The notes beneath the pieces were generated by a model. It did no database searches. It was not told where the DNA came from and saw only the letters and a list, made by a program, of their open reading frames with translations. From Casuarius casuarius (Eukaryota; Chordata; Aves; Casuariiformes; Casuariidae), in contig PTFA01000533.1 of NCBI GenBank assembly GCA_003342895.1, positions 1 through 64,000 of the forward strand: a stretch of 64,000 nt of DNA. The letters are read 5' to 3'. Below are positions 13,201-24,530 of the stretch, piece after piece (position 1 is the stretch's first letter; every line of letters starts with the position of its first letter). Both the position numbers and the translations under genes were made by a program.

Positions 13201-14598
13201 AGAGAAAGGTCACGCTCAGTTAAAACTGAAATGTGCTTTCTTACAGTTTTTCCCCCTTGGGCCAGATACTGTAGCCCCAACTTGAGCGAAAGTCCAATTT
13301 GAAATAATGAATGTAATTACCTTGTAAGCATCTTAGTGGAAAATATTCATAGAGCTAATTATACAGAGATGCAATGCTAACTCTTTTCCCAGTGTTTAAA
13401 ATATAAATATTAGTGCTTTCACCTTTGGGATTTTGTGAAGATTAGTTATTGCTGTACAGTCTCAACAAATTTGTATGTTTGGCAGCCAGCACAATCAGCT
13501 TAAAGAAGAAGTTTCCCAAGCTGATTTTGTCATTGATCAATACTGTATGGAAAAGTGCTAAGATACATAGAACTGGGCTTTTGAATGCCTCTGTAAGAAT
13601 GGAGTGTTTGGCAATGGCCCTTTAAACATAAAAACGTTGAGTTTTTTTTCAAATAAGTGATTTTAGGATTCTCAAACTGAAGCTGAGAAACTCGCCTTTT
13701 TAGTATCAGGAAAAATTGATATCCTCAGAGACAGATAGCCAAAACATGGTTCTTGGAAATCTTTTTAAAAATCCTTTCTAAATTGTCTAAATGAAAATCC
13801 CATTATCTTTCATTAAGGATCATATGAAACAGCAGAATAAACTCATGTCATGAACATGTGTAGTCTTGTATTTGAAGTCTTTAAAATGCAAACCCAGACT
13901 TTTCCATATTATTTCTGATCGACTTTCCAAATGTAGAACAAGGAGCCCACAGTCTATATGGTGGTCTGTAGGAGAAGTCCTATGGGTTTCCGTGGGAGGC
14001 CTACAGAGCCCTCTGTGAGTGTACAAATCAAGAACAGCTAAATGTGGCTTGTTTGCCTTGATACTTGTTAATGTTTCTGAACAATCCAGTGCATCCTAGC
14101 AAATATTCATACACTAGATAAACAAAAGGCTTGGTTTCTTTCTCAGACCTCTGCAAAAGGAGTCAAGAGGATTTGCAAAAATATAGAACTATCCTGAGGA
14201 GATCCTCAGGCAAAGCTGTAATGTAAAGAGATTCTCCTTATAGGTACTTACGGAAGTTTTTCTGAAACGAAGGGAGACCTCAGCACTTTATGCACAGGCC
14301 TCTCTGTTAGACAGAAGTCTATGTAATTTATTTTCTATCAGGCTGAGGAACACCCCACATCTCCTAATCTCTAAGATTCTCCTTAATAAATGAGGAATGC
14401 AAATTATTTGCCACAGTTGCAGGTGGGCATCATGATGCTCCCCATATTTAATGCCAAAATCCCATACAGAAGGGTTTAAACTGACATGTGGCATCAGTGA
14501 AATGGTGCCCGGCTGTTACAAGAGGCGGCAAGGACAGCTCTGCTCGCTCCTGGTGTTGCCTGATGCCATGTCTTCTGCCTGAAGCTGTCGATGATGGA
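7291..14598. other. Intergenic, no gene seen
   Basis: No frame here looks like a conserved protein. Modestly GC-rich patches occur around 9,390-9,620, 11,200-11,420 and 12,500-13,050, but they lack CpG-island density, splice structure or similarity I can name. An octamer-type ATGCAAAT lies near 8,594. I see no supporting context for it. Confidence 0.55.
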
Positions 14599-14696
14599 GG
14601 TACCTCCACCACTGCACATAGGTACCACACAGGTACCTCCACCACCCCATGCGGATACCTCCACCATCCCATGCAGGCACCTCCACCACCACATGC
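14599..14696 (+). repeat. 21-22 bp minisatellite, about 4.5 copies
   Basis: Imperfect units of the form GGTACCTCCACCACCCCATGC begin at 14599, 14632, 14653 and 14675, with a shortened 11-base unit at 14621-14631. Units differ by one to four substitutions or a single-base indel. The array keeps frames open on both strands, which explains the overlapping open frames there. I would not call these genes. Confidence 0.85.
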
Positions 14697-14900
14697 AAGC
14701 CTTTGCACTTACACCTGCATCTGCCCAGAGCTCAAGGTACAAACAGCACACCTTGAAGTGCAGAGACAGCAAAGGAAGAAGCGATGTAACCCTGCTGGGG
14801 CTGGCTGCCCAGCGTGGAAAAAAATTGAATTTCTTGCATTGCTATGGGAATTAATGAGGCCAGCAATTAGAAAAATCTAGCTACACATCTTAGGAGGCTG

Positions 14901-14954
14901 CTGCAGTGTAAGTTCAAGCATAGCCTCCTGCAGTGTAAGTTCAAGCATAGCCTC
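14901..14954 (+). repeat. Exact 27 bp tandem duplication
   Basis: Two identical 27-base units (14901-14927 and 14928-14954), each starting CTGCAGTGTAAG and ending AGCATAGCCTC. No mismatch between copies points to a recent slippage or duplication event, or an assembly stutter. Confidence 0.9.
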
Positions 14955-15539
14955 CTGCTTCTGATTCACAAGCAAATGAAGCCTGTCACAAGTCCTACTG
15001 CAGAGAACAAAGGCATTCACTTGGAACGAAGGAGACTCCACTAAGTAAAGGTTGCTTTATTAAAAAGATATTTTGCTTGAAGATGAGTCCTACAGCCACT
15101 GCTACCTTTCAGTTCTCTGCTGTAACAGCACTGCTTTATTACACAAGCCCCAACCTCACACCTATCCTAACTAGTGTGTGCAGCTGTGCTCCATGGCCCC
15201 AGCCACCAAAAAGCAGTGACTGCAGAGCACAGGATCCAGAACCCGCCCCAGCTCACCCCACAGGACCAGGGCAGCTTGTGCTTCCCAGCTGGTCCGTAAC
15301 GTTAGGGGAGGCTAATCAGCCCCCTGGTTTTTGTTCAAGTGCACTGCCAGGCTCAGCCTGCACAGAAAACTAGGAAACTGGCTCCCCAGTCCTCCAAAAA
15401 CTGTCTGCTAGGTGTGTTAACCAGTGGAGGAAAACGCTAAAAGGAGTGTGGGCACGCAAGAGGAGGCTCTGTTCCACTTCCACCCCTTTGAGGTGTACGT
15501 TTGCAAGCTGGGCTCCTTTAAATTAAAACAATGCTCTCA

Positions 15540-17010
15540 AGTGTCAGCATAGAATCTTTTAATACTTTACATAAAAAACTGCATACACAGTTCATAGTTT
15601 TATGTAAACATCATATACATCTCATCGTTTTTGCCATGTCAGTTTATTAAAAACAGAAACAGTCTCAGTACCACTGTTGGGGGAAGAGGGGAAGAAAAGT
15701 AAACAAACATAAATGGATACATTTGTTCTCTGAACCAGAGAAACACAAGATTATTTTCACACAGGTTTGCTACCCTGTGAAAATAAGTTTTAAATAAACC
15801 TAAATACTTTAAACTGCCCTTTAGTATTAAAGTTTGATGTACTCAATGCACAAGGACCAGTGCTTTCACCCATTTCTTTTTCCCTCAAGGCAAAAAGATA
15901 CAGTGGTTTTATTTCCTCTTATGTCAAAAGAAAAATCACAATTTAAAAACAAGACCCAGATGAGGTTACTGCGTAGAGTGTTTGCAATGCTACAGTGTTG
16001 TATGCAGATGACAAGTGCATTGAGTGTTTAATTTAGAAAAAAATAAAACCCAAGTTGTGCAAAGTAACTTCTTTTGAAAATAAACTCTTAAATAAACCCA
16101 AGTTAACATATATGCAGAAGACGACATTAAATGAAGGAGCAGGCACCAAGATCATAATATGTGGCAATATCACCCCCTCCCCCCTTGCTCATCCTGCCCA
16201 GTCCACCAGGAGGATGATGTCCAGCAAGGAGGACGAAACAGTCCAGCTTCTCACTTTCCAGCCTGGCGACTTCCGCAGCTGGAGTCAGTTCAAGGCTCAC
16301 GTTATCAGCAGGCATCAGTCCCTCCAGGCGAGCTCCTCTGCGCAAGGCAAGTCCCAGCTGGGCACCCCCTCCCCACCACTTTAAATAAGCACCCCCTGCC
16401 CTACCCTGGTTTGCACAAGACAGAAAAGGTAAGATATATACACGCACGGCTGGGGATGGCCCTCCCCCCCCCAGGCCCGGCTGCAGGGCACGATGCTCCA
16501 CAGCAGGCCAAAGCTCAGGCCACGGCATCCGCCAGGGAGGTGGGATGCTGCCAGCAGCCCGCGACGCGGCCCCTTCCCCAGCCCATCTGCGCAGGGGCTG
16601 GGGAAGGCAGACGCATGCACGCGGAGTCTCTCTGAGCACCTCAACCCCACCGCCCTCCTCTGACAAAAGAGAGGAGGCCATGCAGGAGCTGCAGGTGGTG
16701 GGCCGAGGTGAAGAGCCAGGCACATGGTCCGCTCAGTCCGGGCTCAGCAGCTTTCAGTTGGTGAGAGTCGGCAGCTGACTCGAAGGGAGCAGGGCTGGGA
16801 GGAGGCTTCTCCCCACCTTCCCCCCCCAACTCAGGGCATGCAACCCCCCCATCCACCGCCCCTGCAGCCAAGCCGGCACAACTCTTGGCCAAGGCTGAGG
16901 GAGTGCACCCCCTCCCTTCGCCCCCGCAGAGGGGGCTGCCGTGTGCGTGCATAGCCCAGCTCCTCTCCACCTGCCAACGAGTGACCCGGGGGCCGCGCGC
17001 CAGCTGCGCC
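15540..17010 (-). other. RHOB: RHOB 3'UTR
   Basis: The stretch after the RHOB stop codon on the minus strand is AT-rich towards its end. It contains several ATTTA pentamers (plus-strand TAAAT near 15,710, 15,790, 15,800, 16,090, 16,130 and 16,383), as expected for the short-lived immediate-early RHOB mRNA. The most distal good poly(A) hexamer is ATTAAA at 15558-15563, which would put cleavage near 15,540 and give a 3'UTR of about 1.45 kb. AATAAA hexamers at 15908-15913 and 15643-15648 could give shorter forms. The boundary is inferred from motifs only. Confidence 0.65.
15558..15563 (-). terminator. RHOB: Candidate distal poly(A) signal of RHOB (ATTAAA)
   Basis: ATTAAA on the minus strand about 1.45 kb after the stop codon. 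It is the common variant of AATAAA and the last such signal before sequence that looks intergenic. Confidence 0.5.
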
Positions 17011-17601
17011 CTATAGGACTTTGCAGCAGTTGATGCAGCCATTCTGGGTGCCATAGCGCTTCTGCAAGGCTGCCCGGGTGGCTGTCTCGAAGACCTCCCG
17101 GACGCCCTCCTTGGTCTTGGCTGAGCACTCCAGGTAGTCATAGGCCTGGATGCGAATGGCCATGGCGCGGCCATCCTCAGTGCGCACCGGCTCCTGCTTC
17201 ATGCGGGCCAGCTCATTGCGCACATGCTCGTCGTTGCGCAGGTCTTTCTTGTTGGCCACCAGGATGATGGGGACGTTGGGGCAGAAGTGCTTGACTTCAG
17301 GCACCCATTTCTCCGGAATGTTCTCCAGTGAGTCTGGGCTGTCCACAGAGAAGCACATGAGGATCACATCGGTGTCGGGGTAGGAGAGGGGGCGCAGGCG
17401 GTCATAGTCCTCCTGGCCAGCCGTGTCCCAGAGGGCCAGCTCCACCTGTTTGCCGTCCACCTCAATGTCAGCCACGTAGTTCTCGAAGACAGTGGGCACG
17501 TACACCTCGGGGAACTCATCCTTGCTGAAGACGATGAGGAGGCAGGTCTTGCCGCAGGCGCCGTCCCCCACCACCACCAGCTTCTTGCGGATGGCGGCCA
17601 T
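17011..17601 (-). CDS. RHOB: RHOB, Rho-family small GTPase
   Basis: A single uninterrupted exon encodes 196 aa, the full length of vertebrate RHOB, and differs from the human protein at only a handful of positions as I recall it. Visible motifs are the P-loop GDGACGKT (residues 12-19), switch I with Y34, T37 and N41, switch II DTAGQE (59-64), the base-recognition motif NKKD (117-120), and ECSAK. The C-terminus [10 protein letters not shown] is RHOB-specific: C189 and C192 are palmitoylated and the CKVL box is farnesylated or geranylgeranylated, which targets the protein to endosomes and plasma membrane. RHOB controls actin, receptor trafficking and stress responses. The start was chosen because MAAIRKK matches the family and the ATG sits in a GGCCATGG context. 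The frame continues 32 codons upstream, but only from a GTG. RHOB is intronless throughout vertebrates. Confidence 0.98.
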   Translation of the reverse strand: MAAIRKKLVVVGDGACGKTCLLIVFSKDEFPEVYVPTVFENYVADIEVDGKQVELALWDTAGQEDYDRLRPLSYPDTDVILMCFSVDSPDSLENIPEKWVPEVKHFCPNVPIILVANKKDLRNDEHVRNELARMKQEPVRTEDGRAMAIRIQAYDYLECSAKTKEGVREVFETATRAALQKRYGTQNGCINCCKVL

Positions 17602-18020
17602 GGCCAGGCTCGCCAAGCTGGCCTTGTTGTGCAGCAGGACGATGGCAGCGCCCTCCTCCCCTCGGCCACCGCCTCCCTCCGCCTTGTCGCCGGGCACCGT
17701 GGCGAGCCGGGGCCCGCGCGGGCAGGCGGGCGCCCTGCTCTCTCCCGCCGCCGCCTCCGCGGCCCCGCTGCGAGCTCACCTCCGGCCCCCGCCCTGGGGT
17801 CCCGCGCCGGCCCCGGGCGCCTGCACGGCGGGAGCGCCCCGGCTGCAGCTGGCGGCCCCACGCGGCCCGCGTCGCGTCGCGTCGCTTCGCTTCAGTCCGG
17901 TCCGGCCCGGTCCGGCCCTGGAGCTGCTGCCCGCCGAGCCCCGCTGCGCCGCGCCGCGCCGCGCCGCCCCGCCCGGCCGCTCCCGGCCGCACTATCCCCA
18001 CACTGCCCCGCGCCGCCGCC
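17602..18020 (-). other. RHOB: RHOB 5'UTR within CpG island
   Basis: Very GC- and CpG-rich DNA between the RHOB ATG and the TATA-like box. About 420 nt of leader would result if transcription starts ~28 bp after the TATA-like element. It contains short internal repeats (GTCGC and GGTCC units around 17,866-17,925, CGCCG units around 17,945-17,970), typical of a structured leader. The start site itself is inferred. Confidence 0.6.
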
Positions 18021-18046
18021 ACTGCCGCAAGCTGCGCCCAGCGCTG

Positions 18047-18160
18047 CTATTTAAAGGCGCCGGGGACTTTCTTAATATAGCCGGCCAATGGGAGCCAAGC
18101 GGGTGAGGTCATCCCCGGCGGGGAGCGCCGCGATTGGCGGCGCGCGGCGGGCGGGGCCAG
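18047..18160 (-). promoter_or_regulatory. RHOB: RHOB core and proximal promoter
   Basis: Reading on the minus strand away from the gap: a GC box (GGGCGGGGCC on plus, 18149-18158), a CCAAT box in gene orientation (18133-18137), a CRE/AP-1-like TGAGGTCA (18104-18111), an inverted CCAAT box (18085-18089), an AT-rich CTATATTAAG (18071-18080), and the TATA-like CTTTAAATAG (18047-18056). Mammalian RHOB promoters are known to depend on an inverted CCAAT box bound by NF-Y, so its presence about 35 bp from the TATA-like box fits. Factor binding is inference. The distal part is missing in the assembly gap. Confidence 0.7.
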
Positions 18161-18495
18161 NNNNNNNNNNNNNNNNNNNNNNNNNNNNNNNNNNNNNNNN
18201 NNNNNNNNNNNNNNNNNNNNNNNNNNNNNNNNNNNNNNNNNNNNNNNNNNNNNNNNNNNNNNNNNNNNNNNNNNNNNNNNNNNNNNNNNNNNNNNNNNNN
18301 NNNNNNNNNNNNNNNNNNNNNNNNNNNNNNNNNNNNNNNNNNNNNNNNNNNNNNNNNNNNNNNNNNNNNNNNNNNNNNNNNNNNNNNNNNNNNNNNNNNN
18401 NNNNNNNNNNNNNNNNNNNNNNNNNNNNNNNNNNNNNNNNNNNNNNNNNNNNNNNNNNNNNNNNNNNNNNNNNNNNNNNNNNNNNNNNNNNNNNN
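18161..18495. other. Assembly gap, 335 N
   Basis: A run of N begins immediately upstream of the RHOB proximal promoter, in a CpG island. Open frames spanning it are artefacts. The true length may differ from 335. Confidence 1.
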
Positions 18496-21400
18496 GCATC
18501 TTTGGCTGTATGAACTCTTGAGCTGTCAAGGGATTGAGAGGCTTATGAAGAGGTTCTGTCAGGCAAAACAGTGCCTAGCAAAGACACCGAAGCGGAGAGA
18601 AAAGGAGAAAGGGAGAACCGCTGCGTCCCACATCCAGCCTTTAAAGCCCGAGCAAAGTGGAACTGAGATTATTCCAGGCGGTTAAATAAAACAAAAGCAT
18701 TCGCTGGATATTAGCGAAGAAACGCAGGGGTCAGCCACTTGCCTTCCTTAAAGGAAAAAAATCATCATGTTTTGAGTCTGTCTCCTGCCAGCTTTTGGCC
18801 AAAAGGGAACTGAGAAATTAAAAACCGGGAGAAGTAGCAGGCTTGAACTGAAATGCCCTCTTAGTCTCAATTTACAGAGATATCGGAAGTCACAGTAATG
18901 AAAAAATGAATGTAGAAAATGAGTGCAAAAGGCAGGCGTTTCGGATTGCTTGGAGGACAGGGTGCAAGTACCTTCATATAAACAGATGGCTCATGCAGGG
19001 TGCATTAATAAAGGCATGCATTGTAGAGTCTTACACTGCAAAATTGCAGGTACTGATTCGCTGTGTCCCTGCTGCAGCTATCACTGTTTATTGGGTCTTG
19101 TCTTAAGCTTTTTTTCTGCGAACATTTTCACCTAGGTGATGTTTCATGGCTACTGCCTCTCAGGATGATATCCAAAGTGTCCTCTTCTGCTAGCCAGGGG
19201 AGGCATTAGTGAATGGAACAAAAATAATTTGGCCAGTATGATTCCATCTGTATAAAAAAACGCACTTAACAACCAAATGACCAGTTTGACAGCTTACTTT
19301 CAGTAGAGTGCTGCAAAAGTGTATTGTCAGTAAGGCAAATAAGTGGTTATGGTTCACTTAATCCTACACAGTGAAATATAATTCATCTTCTGTTAGGCTT
19401 TTTCTAATTCCCCTTTCTCCCTGTCAAAAGAGCATGTTTCTGGTTGGTGATGAATTTGATGACTGTGATGATCAATTCCGTCTTGAATTTACAGGATAGT
19501 TTTGTACTTTGATCTTACCTTGATCTGTGTACATTTGTGTAGTATTTTTCAAATGAAAGATTTCATCTATGCATGTGTGCACTTTGCAGCTTGAAAAAAC
19601 AAGCTATAGGCTTTGGGATTTGAAATGTGCAAGTGGATATCAAGTTCAAAATGATGTTTGAAAAAACAAACTGAAAATGTAGTCACACACATGGATGTTA
19701 TCCAGTACCTCTGACCTTTTAATGGGTTAAATTTCTAATCTGCATTGGCCCTTCACATTTATGGTCACCACTCACAATTTTAAATTCCTCATGAACCAGA
19801 AGTGACCTATGTAGAAAGGAGATACTCCCCATACTACCACCTCCTTCTTGTGATGGCACAGGCGCAGCTCGTAGCTGTTTTCTTTATAATCACAAGCATG
19901 TAGACCCTTTTGACAGGCAAATGGACTTAATTTGCTGTATAATGTAAATCTTAGAAATATATTTGCTGTTTTTCTTGAAGCTCTTCAAGAATATTAAAAT
20001 GATGGATTTTATGTTGGAGTTCAGTGCCATCTTGTGGCATGAATGCCCATGTTCCTTATGAGTCAAAAGCAAGAAAGCAGTTTCTGGGAGTCAGGGAGAA
20101 AAGCTACAAGTATTTTATAGATAGTGATAGGTGTTGTTTAAATACATTTTAAAATACTTTTTCATCTGGCTTTTTGGGTGCACAAAGAATCGTGCCTGAA
20201 TATTTGGATTTGTCTTTTCATTGGTGTTAGCACTTCATTAAGTAGAAAAAAGAGCAATTTGATTGAGCAGTTAGGTTGATCATCTCATCTCTGCTGTGCC
20301 ATGAAAGCCAGGGAAATGCACAGTTTATTCATTCCAAAGCACAGAGCTCTTCTGTTCACCCAAAGTGCTGTTAGCAATTATCTGTATGCCTCGGCGTTCA
20401 GTAAGTGAACGTGCATTCATGCTCTCAAACTCTCTTAGACTTCAAAATGGGGAGGCCTCATCTAAACTGTCCACTGGGGATTGTCTCTGGTCCCAGCTTC
20501 CAAAGTATCCTCAGAAAATTAACAGCAAAGGTCTACCTGGCCTGAGTCCAACCCGTGCCAGGAGTCATTGAACAGCATAGATGTAGTGCCAGTACCCAGT
20601 TATGGCCTAAGCCATAACTGCCTAATTTGCTAGTATAGTCTTCCGCAGTTAGGCTGAAGCCAGTGGGCCTGATACTTCATCTCTCATCTTACAAGAAAAA
20701 CTTCAGCAAAGTCCATGTAGTCCCTTGACCTAGGAATTCAAAATGCCTGCAAGGCTTTGTACTGGGAGGCCCGGTCCTGTGACTCACTTATGCTGAAGTC
20801 CCACTCACTTCACTGTTCTAGGACACACTCCAGAAGTGGTCTCTATGGGGAACATCGAGGTCACTGTAGTTATCATGTATTTAAACTTAAATATGTAATA
20901 CACGTGATGCTAGATGCTGGCCAGGGCTTCAGACGTAATGGAAATTTGCTACATGCTGTCTTTCTCCTGCAGTGGATTTAGCCCATAAATGTTATCTGAA
21001 AGCCACAACATGAATCCCCACAATCTGATTTTTTACTGAAGTTGCAGGAATAGTGTGGTACCTGCACTGAGCTGTCTAACGCAAAGTGAGGAGGGCGTTA
21101 ATTTATATTATCTGTTCAGTTACATTTGCTTCTCTTCTCTGGAGTAGCCTTTCTTCAGATCATACACAAAAGCATGAGGTGAGCCAATTTCAGGGACAGT
21201 GGAAATCAAGAGAGGAACTGTACATAGGAATCCTTTTCTATTCCTGCTTAGACCAATGCATCAGGGAAAATGAAACTCTGGTCAGAATCACAGTACTGTG
21301 AGTGCAGCAGAAAGAGGAACTGCAGCAAGACATGAGCACAGTGGATACTACTCTGTGGAAGTGCTTAGACTTCGTTCTCATGGTGGTGACTGGCAGCAGA

Positions 21401-23226
21401 GATGGAAAATCTGGAAAGAAAAAAATGAGAATAGACTTTGGGTTGAGGAGGCTTTCTCATCTTACTAGGGGATTTTGTACACCCCTGATTCTGTATGCAG
21501 GCATGGTCTGGAAGGGACCAGGGAGTGTAGCCAGCTCACATATTTTAGGGCTGAATTTGAGCCTTATGTTGTGACTTTTATATATCCTGCTCAAATTTAC
21601 ATGATATACTAAATTATACTTCTTAGGCAAGCTGCAACTTCATTTCCAGTAATCCCCAAATGTAAACTCTCTGACCAGAGAATTTATTAGTTATGCTGCA
21701 CCACATATATCTGTATGATTGATGAGGAAAGTATGAAGCAGGAGTAAGAAGACACCACTTCTTTGCTTTCACTGCTTGTGCTGGTGGTTTTGAGATAAAA
21801 ACTCAGCCTTTTGTTTTTTACATGATTTAATCCAATTGGCATTTTTTGCTCAAGAAGACAATTCCAGTACAATTACTGGAGATTGTTTCCAGATTATATG
21901 CCCCCCTGTTCTTTTTCCTAAGCAGATTTTGTAAAGGGCATGTCTGTAATTCAGATAATTTGTGCTCAAGCATAAATCTGTACCAAAAGCAAGAAAGCCC
22001 AGCAGGGAATGTAATTTCTGTCCATTTTGTCAATAAGTAGGCAAGTAAGTACATTGCCCACTGTGGCATAGCATGCTGAGTATGTGTATGTGCCAGTAAT
22101 GGCAAACCAAGTCCTGCATGCTGACTTGTCCTGTAATGCTAGCAACAAGCATCCTGCAGTCCTCACTGGTCCTCATGCAGGCAAAGCCTCTTAGTGAAGT
22201 AGGGAAAGCAGGAGCTAGCTAAATATGAGCAGTTTACAGGCCACTGCTAGAAAACCTCTGAGTAGATGTGAGAGGACAGGCAGACATGATGGGTCTCTGG
22301 CTCTCCAGGCTGAGAAGAGTTTCTAGGATGTACAGGAATCAGAACACTTGTTGTACATCATGGCAGGTTCATTGCTTTCCAGTGTCCCTGAAGAAAAACT
22401 GAATTTAATTCTCAGATCTTCTTGTGATCAGTGCTCTCAGCAGAGAAGCTGGACTAATCTGCCTAGAAACTGGAATGCCAAGGTTCAAAAGAGGGAGTGG
22501 AAAAGAACTGTGTATTTTTGAAGCAGAGGTTCAGGCTAAGTACAGCACAAGCGAAAGCACATGCCAAATAAGAAATGGCTTTACAACCTTAAAGAGCTGT
22601 ATGGGACTCAGTGGCATTACTCTGCCTGAGAATAAGTGAAGCAAGTCAGAATCCAATGACTTTTATTTTGTCAAGTTACTATAAAATTTGGGCTTTAGTG
22701 GGCCTTAGACTATCAGAGTCATACCCGAATAATACTCAGGATATATGGTGTGGCAAAGTAAAATTAGACCACCATAGAAAACTAAAGTGCATTCAGGCCT
22801 CTGACTCACTCAAGCTAAAGAAAAAGCAAGATATGAAGTTCCCCATCTTTGGGCTAAAACCTTCATCTCAAATGAAGAACTCTTAAGTAGCTATATGAAA
22901 AAAAATGGACTGACCTCGTAACTACATGCCAGCAGTTAAGTATCTGCCTCACCAATAATGCCTTTGCAGTCACTTCTCTCTGCAGAGAGACCAAATTAAG
23001 CTACCTTGGTTCCCTTTGTCCTTAGTTTTTAGTGCATGTGAGCACCTTGCAGTCTTTGTCTACCAGGAAAACTGGGACAGAGGCAAAAGAAATGACTTGT
23101 CCAATGGCAGCAGGATAGCAGGGAATTCAGTCTTCATCTCTGAAGTCCAAGATAGTTCACACTATCACTTAACTTGAACACTGGACAGTTCTTTTTCTAT
23201 AGACCACTGCCTTGATAGATTTCATT
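18496..23226. other. Intergenic, no gene seen
   Basis: Moderately AT-rich DNA with only short chance frames. I see no RNA gene, no recognisable exon and no long repeat. Confidence 0.55.
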
Positions 23227-23419
23227 TCACTACTGTGAGGGTGGTCACACACTGAAATAGGTTGCCCAGAGAGGTCATGGAGTCTCCATCCTTGGAGATG
23301 TTCAAAACCCATCTGGACACAAAGCCTTGAGAACCTGCTGTAGTTGACCCTGCTTTGAGCAGGGGGTTGGACCAGATGATCTCCAGAGATGCCTTCCCAC
23401 CTCAGCTGTTCTGTGATTC
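23227..23419 (+). mobile_element. CR1 LINE 3' end, 5'-truncated
   Basis: The segment follows the CR1 3' region in order: CTACTGTGAGGGTGGTCAC, AGGTTGCCCAGAGAGGTC, GAGTCTCCATCCTTGGAGAT, CAGGGGGTTGGACCAGATGA, and the terminal TTCTGTGATTC. About 190 bases remain, which is the usual short-tail product of incomplete reverse transcription. It lies ~1.1 kb upstream of the Rho-like gene on the same strand. Confidence 0.93.
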
Positions 23420-24530
23420 ATTTCTCTAAGATGTCTCAGCAGATCCAGAAAAGAGTATCCTGAGGATCTGGCTGGCAGGACTTTGATCTACTGCTGTTTT
23501 ACTCTCTAGTTCTCAGCCCTATGCACAAAACCAGTTTGGCACACCTGGTACTGAAATGCTTGCTCAAGATAAGACTTTAGGTCTTTTGCAATAGGAAAAG
23601 GGAATTTCTAAAGCAAATGTGCTATGATTCGTTAATGGATTGCGTAACTTGCCCTTTATTGCCAGTAAAGTGGGTTTCCTTTAAGAGGCATGATCTCATT
23701 CAGTTCTCTTTGTAGATTGGTTGGCTAAATTTAGAAACATCAGCCTATTCCTTTAAATACAATGTTCATCATAATGGTCTTTGTAAAGTGGCGGTGAGTT
23801 CTCTGTACAGGGGAATCTGTGGCCTACGGAAACTGAAGTGTAACAAGATTGGAAGAAACCAATCTAATACTGAAAATCAAGAAAGGAAGATTGATGCTGG
23901 AAATTACTATCCTGTAAGTCTAACAGACTTCTATTTTATATAAAATAACAATGAATATATGAAGAGAGAACATTTTCTTAATCCCACATGAGAACAGATC
24001 TATGAACAAAGGCAGCATGGATTTACAAAGGATAGCTATTGCCATTGGTAGAATTTCACTGGTGACCATGGTGGGAAAAATGTAGTCAGCAAAACTTATT
24101 TGGATAGTTGTTCTGTACAGCGTTTTATATTCCATCTCGCTTACAAAACTAAGTCATTCAATCTAGAAAATGAAATCTGTTATGAACTGAACACTGGCCA
24201 TAAGCAGTGTGTGAGATGATAAAACAGAAGCATAGGTCACTGCAGGAATTTAGGTTACATCTAGACTTGTTTTTTATCTTGAACTTTTGATCTATAAAAA
24301 AAATCAAGAGCAAGGTAATCACAATTTCAGAACATTCTAATACTAGAAGAACTGAAGGGCAAAAAAGGAGGAACACAGGTAAGAGAGAAGTATGGAGAGA
24401 AAAGATGATATAATGGGAAGAATTTCAAAATAATAGGATTTCTTCTTCCATTCTTCTACTCTTCACAAAAGCTAAAAAAAAAAAAGGCACTGGATTAATT
24501 CATTTTGTACCTCATCTTGGTTTTCAAGGC
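23420..24530 (+). other. Upstream region of the Rho-like gene
   Basis: AT-rich, without CpG island or obvious TATA/CCAAT arrangement, in clear contrast to RHOB. The last bases before the ATG end in TTGGTTTTCAAG|GC, which resembles a weak 3' splice site, so a non-coding 5' exon further left is possible. A run of eleven A at 24,475-24,485 precedes the gene. Confidence 0.4.

Noticed and set aside
14448..14880. Overlapping frames with His/Thr/Pro or Trp/Gly repeats
   Set aside because: They are produced by the 21-22 bp minisatellite, which keeps several frames open on both strands.
14599..14954. Possible CRISPR-like array
   Set aside because: Units are contiguous without unique spacers and the genome is vertebrate, so these are ordinary tandem repeats.
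16127..16954. Long frames on both strands in the RHOB 3'UTR
   Set aside because: They lie in the GC-rich half of the 3'UTR, show no family resemblance and are explained by composition.
17602..17697. 32-codon N-terminal extension of RHOB in the same frame
   Set aside because: The apparent start codon is GTG, not ATG. The family protein starts at MAAIRKK, which has a strong ATG context. The upstream codons are best read as 5'UTR.
17364..18106. Ala/Arg/Pro-rich frames over the RHOB coding region and leader
   Set aside because: These are alternate-frame shadows of a CpG island and the conserved RHOB exon.
18047..18685. Open frames crossing the N block
   Set aside because: They consist mainly of undetermined bases, so the open reading is an artefact of the gap.
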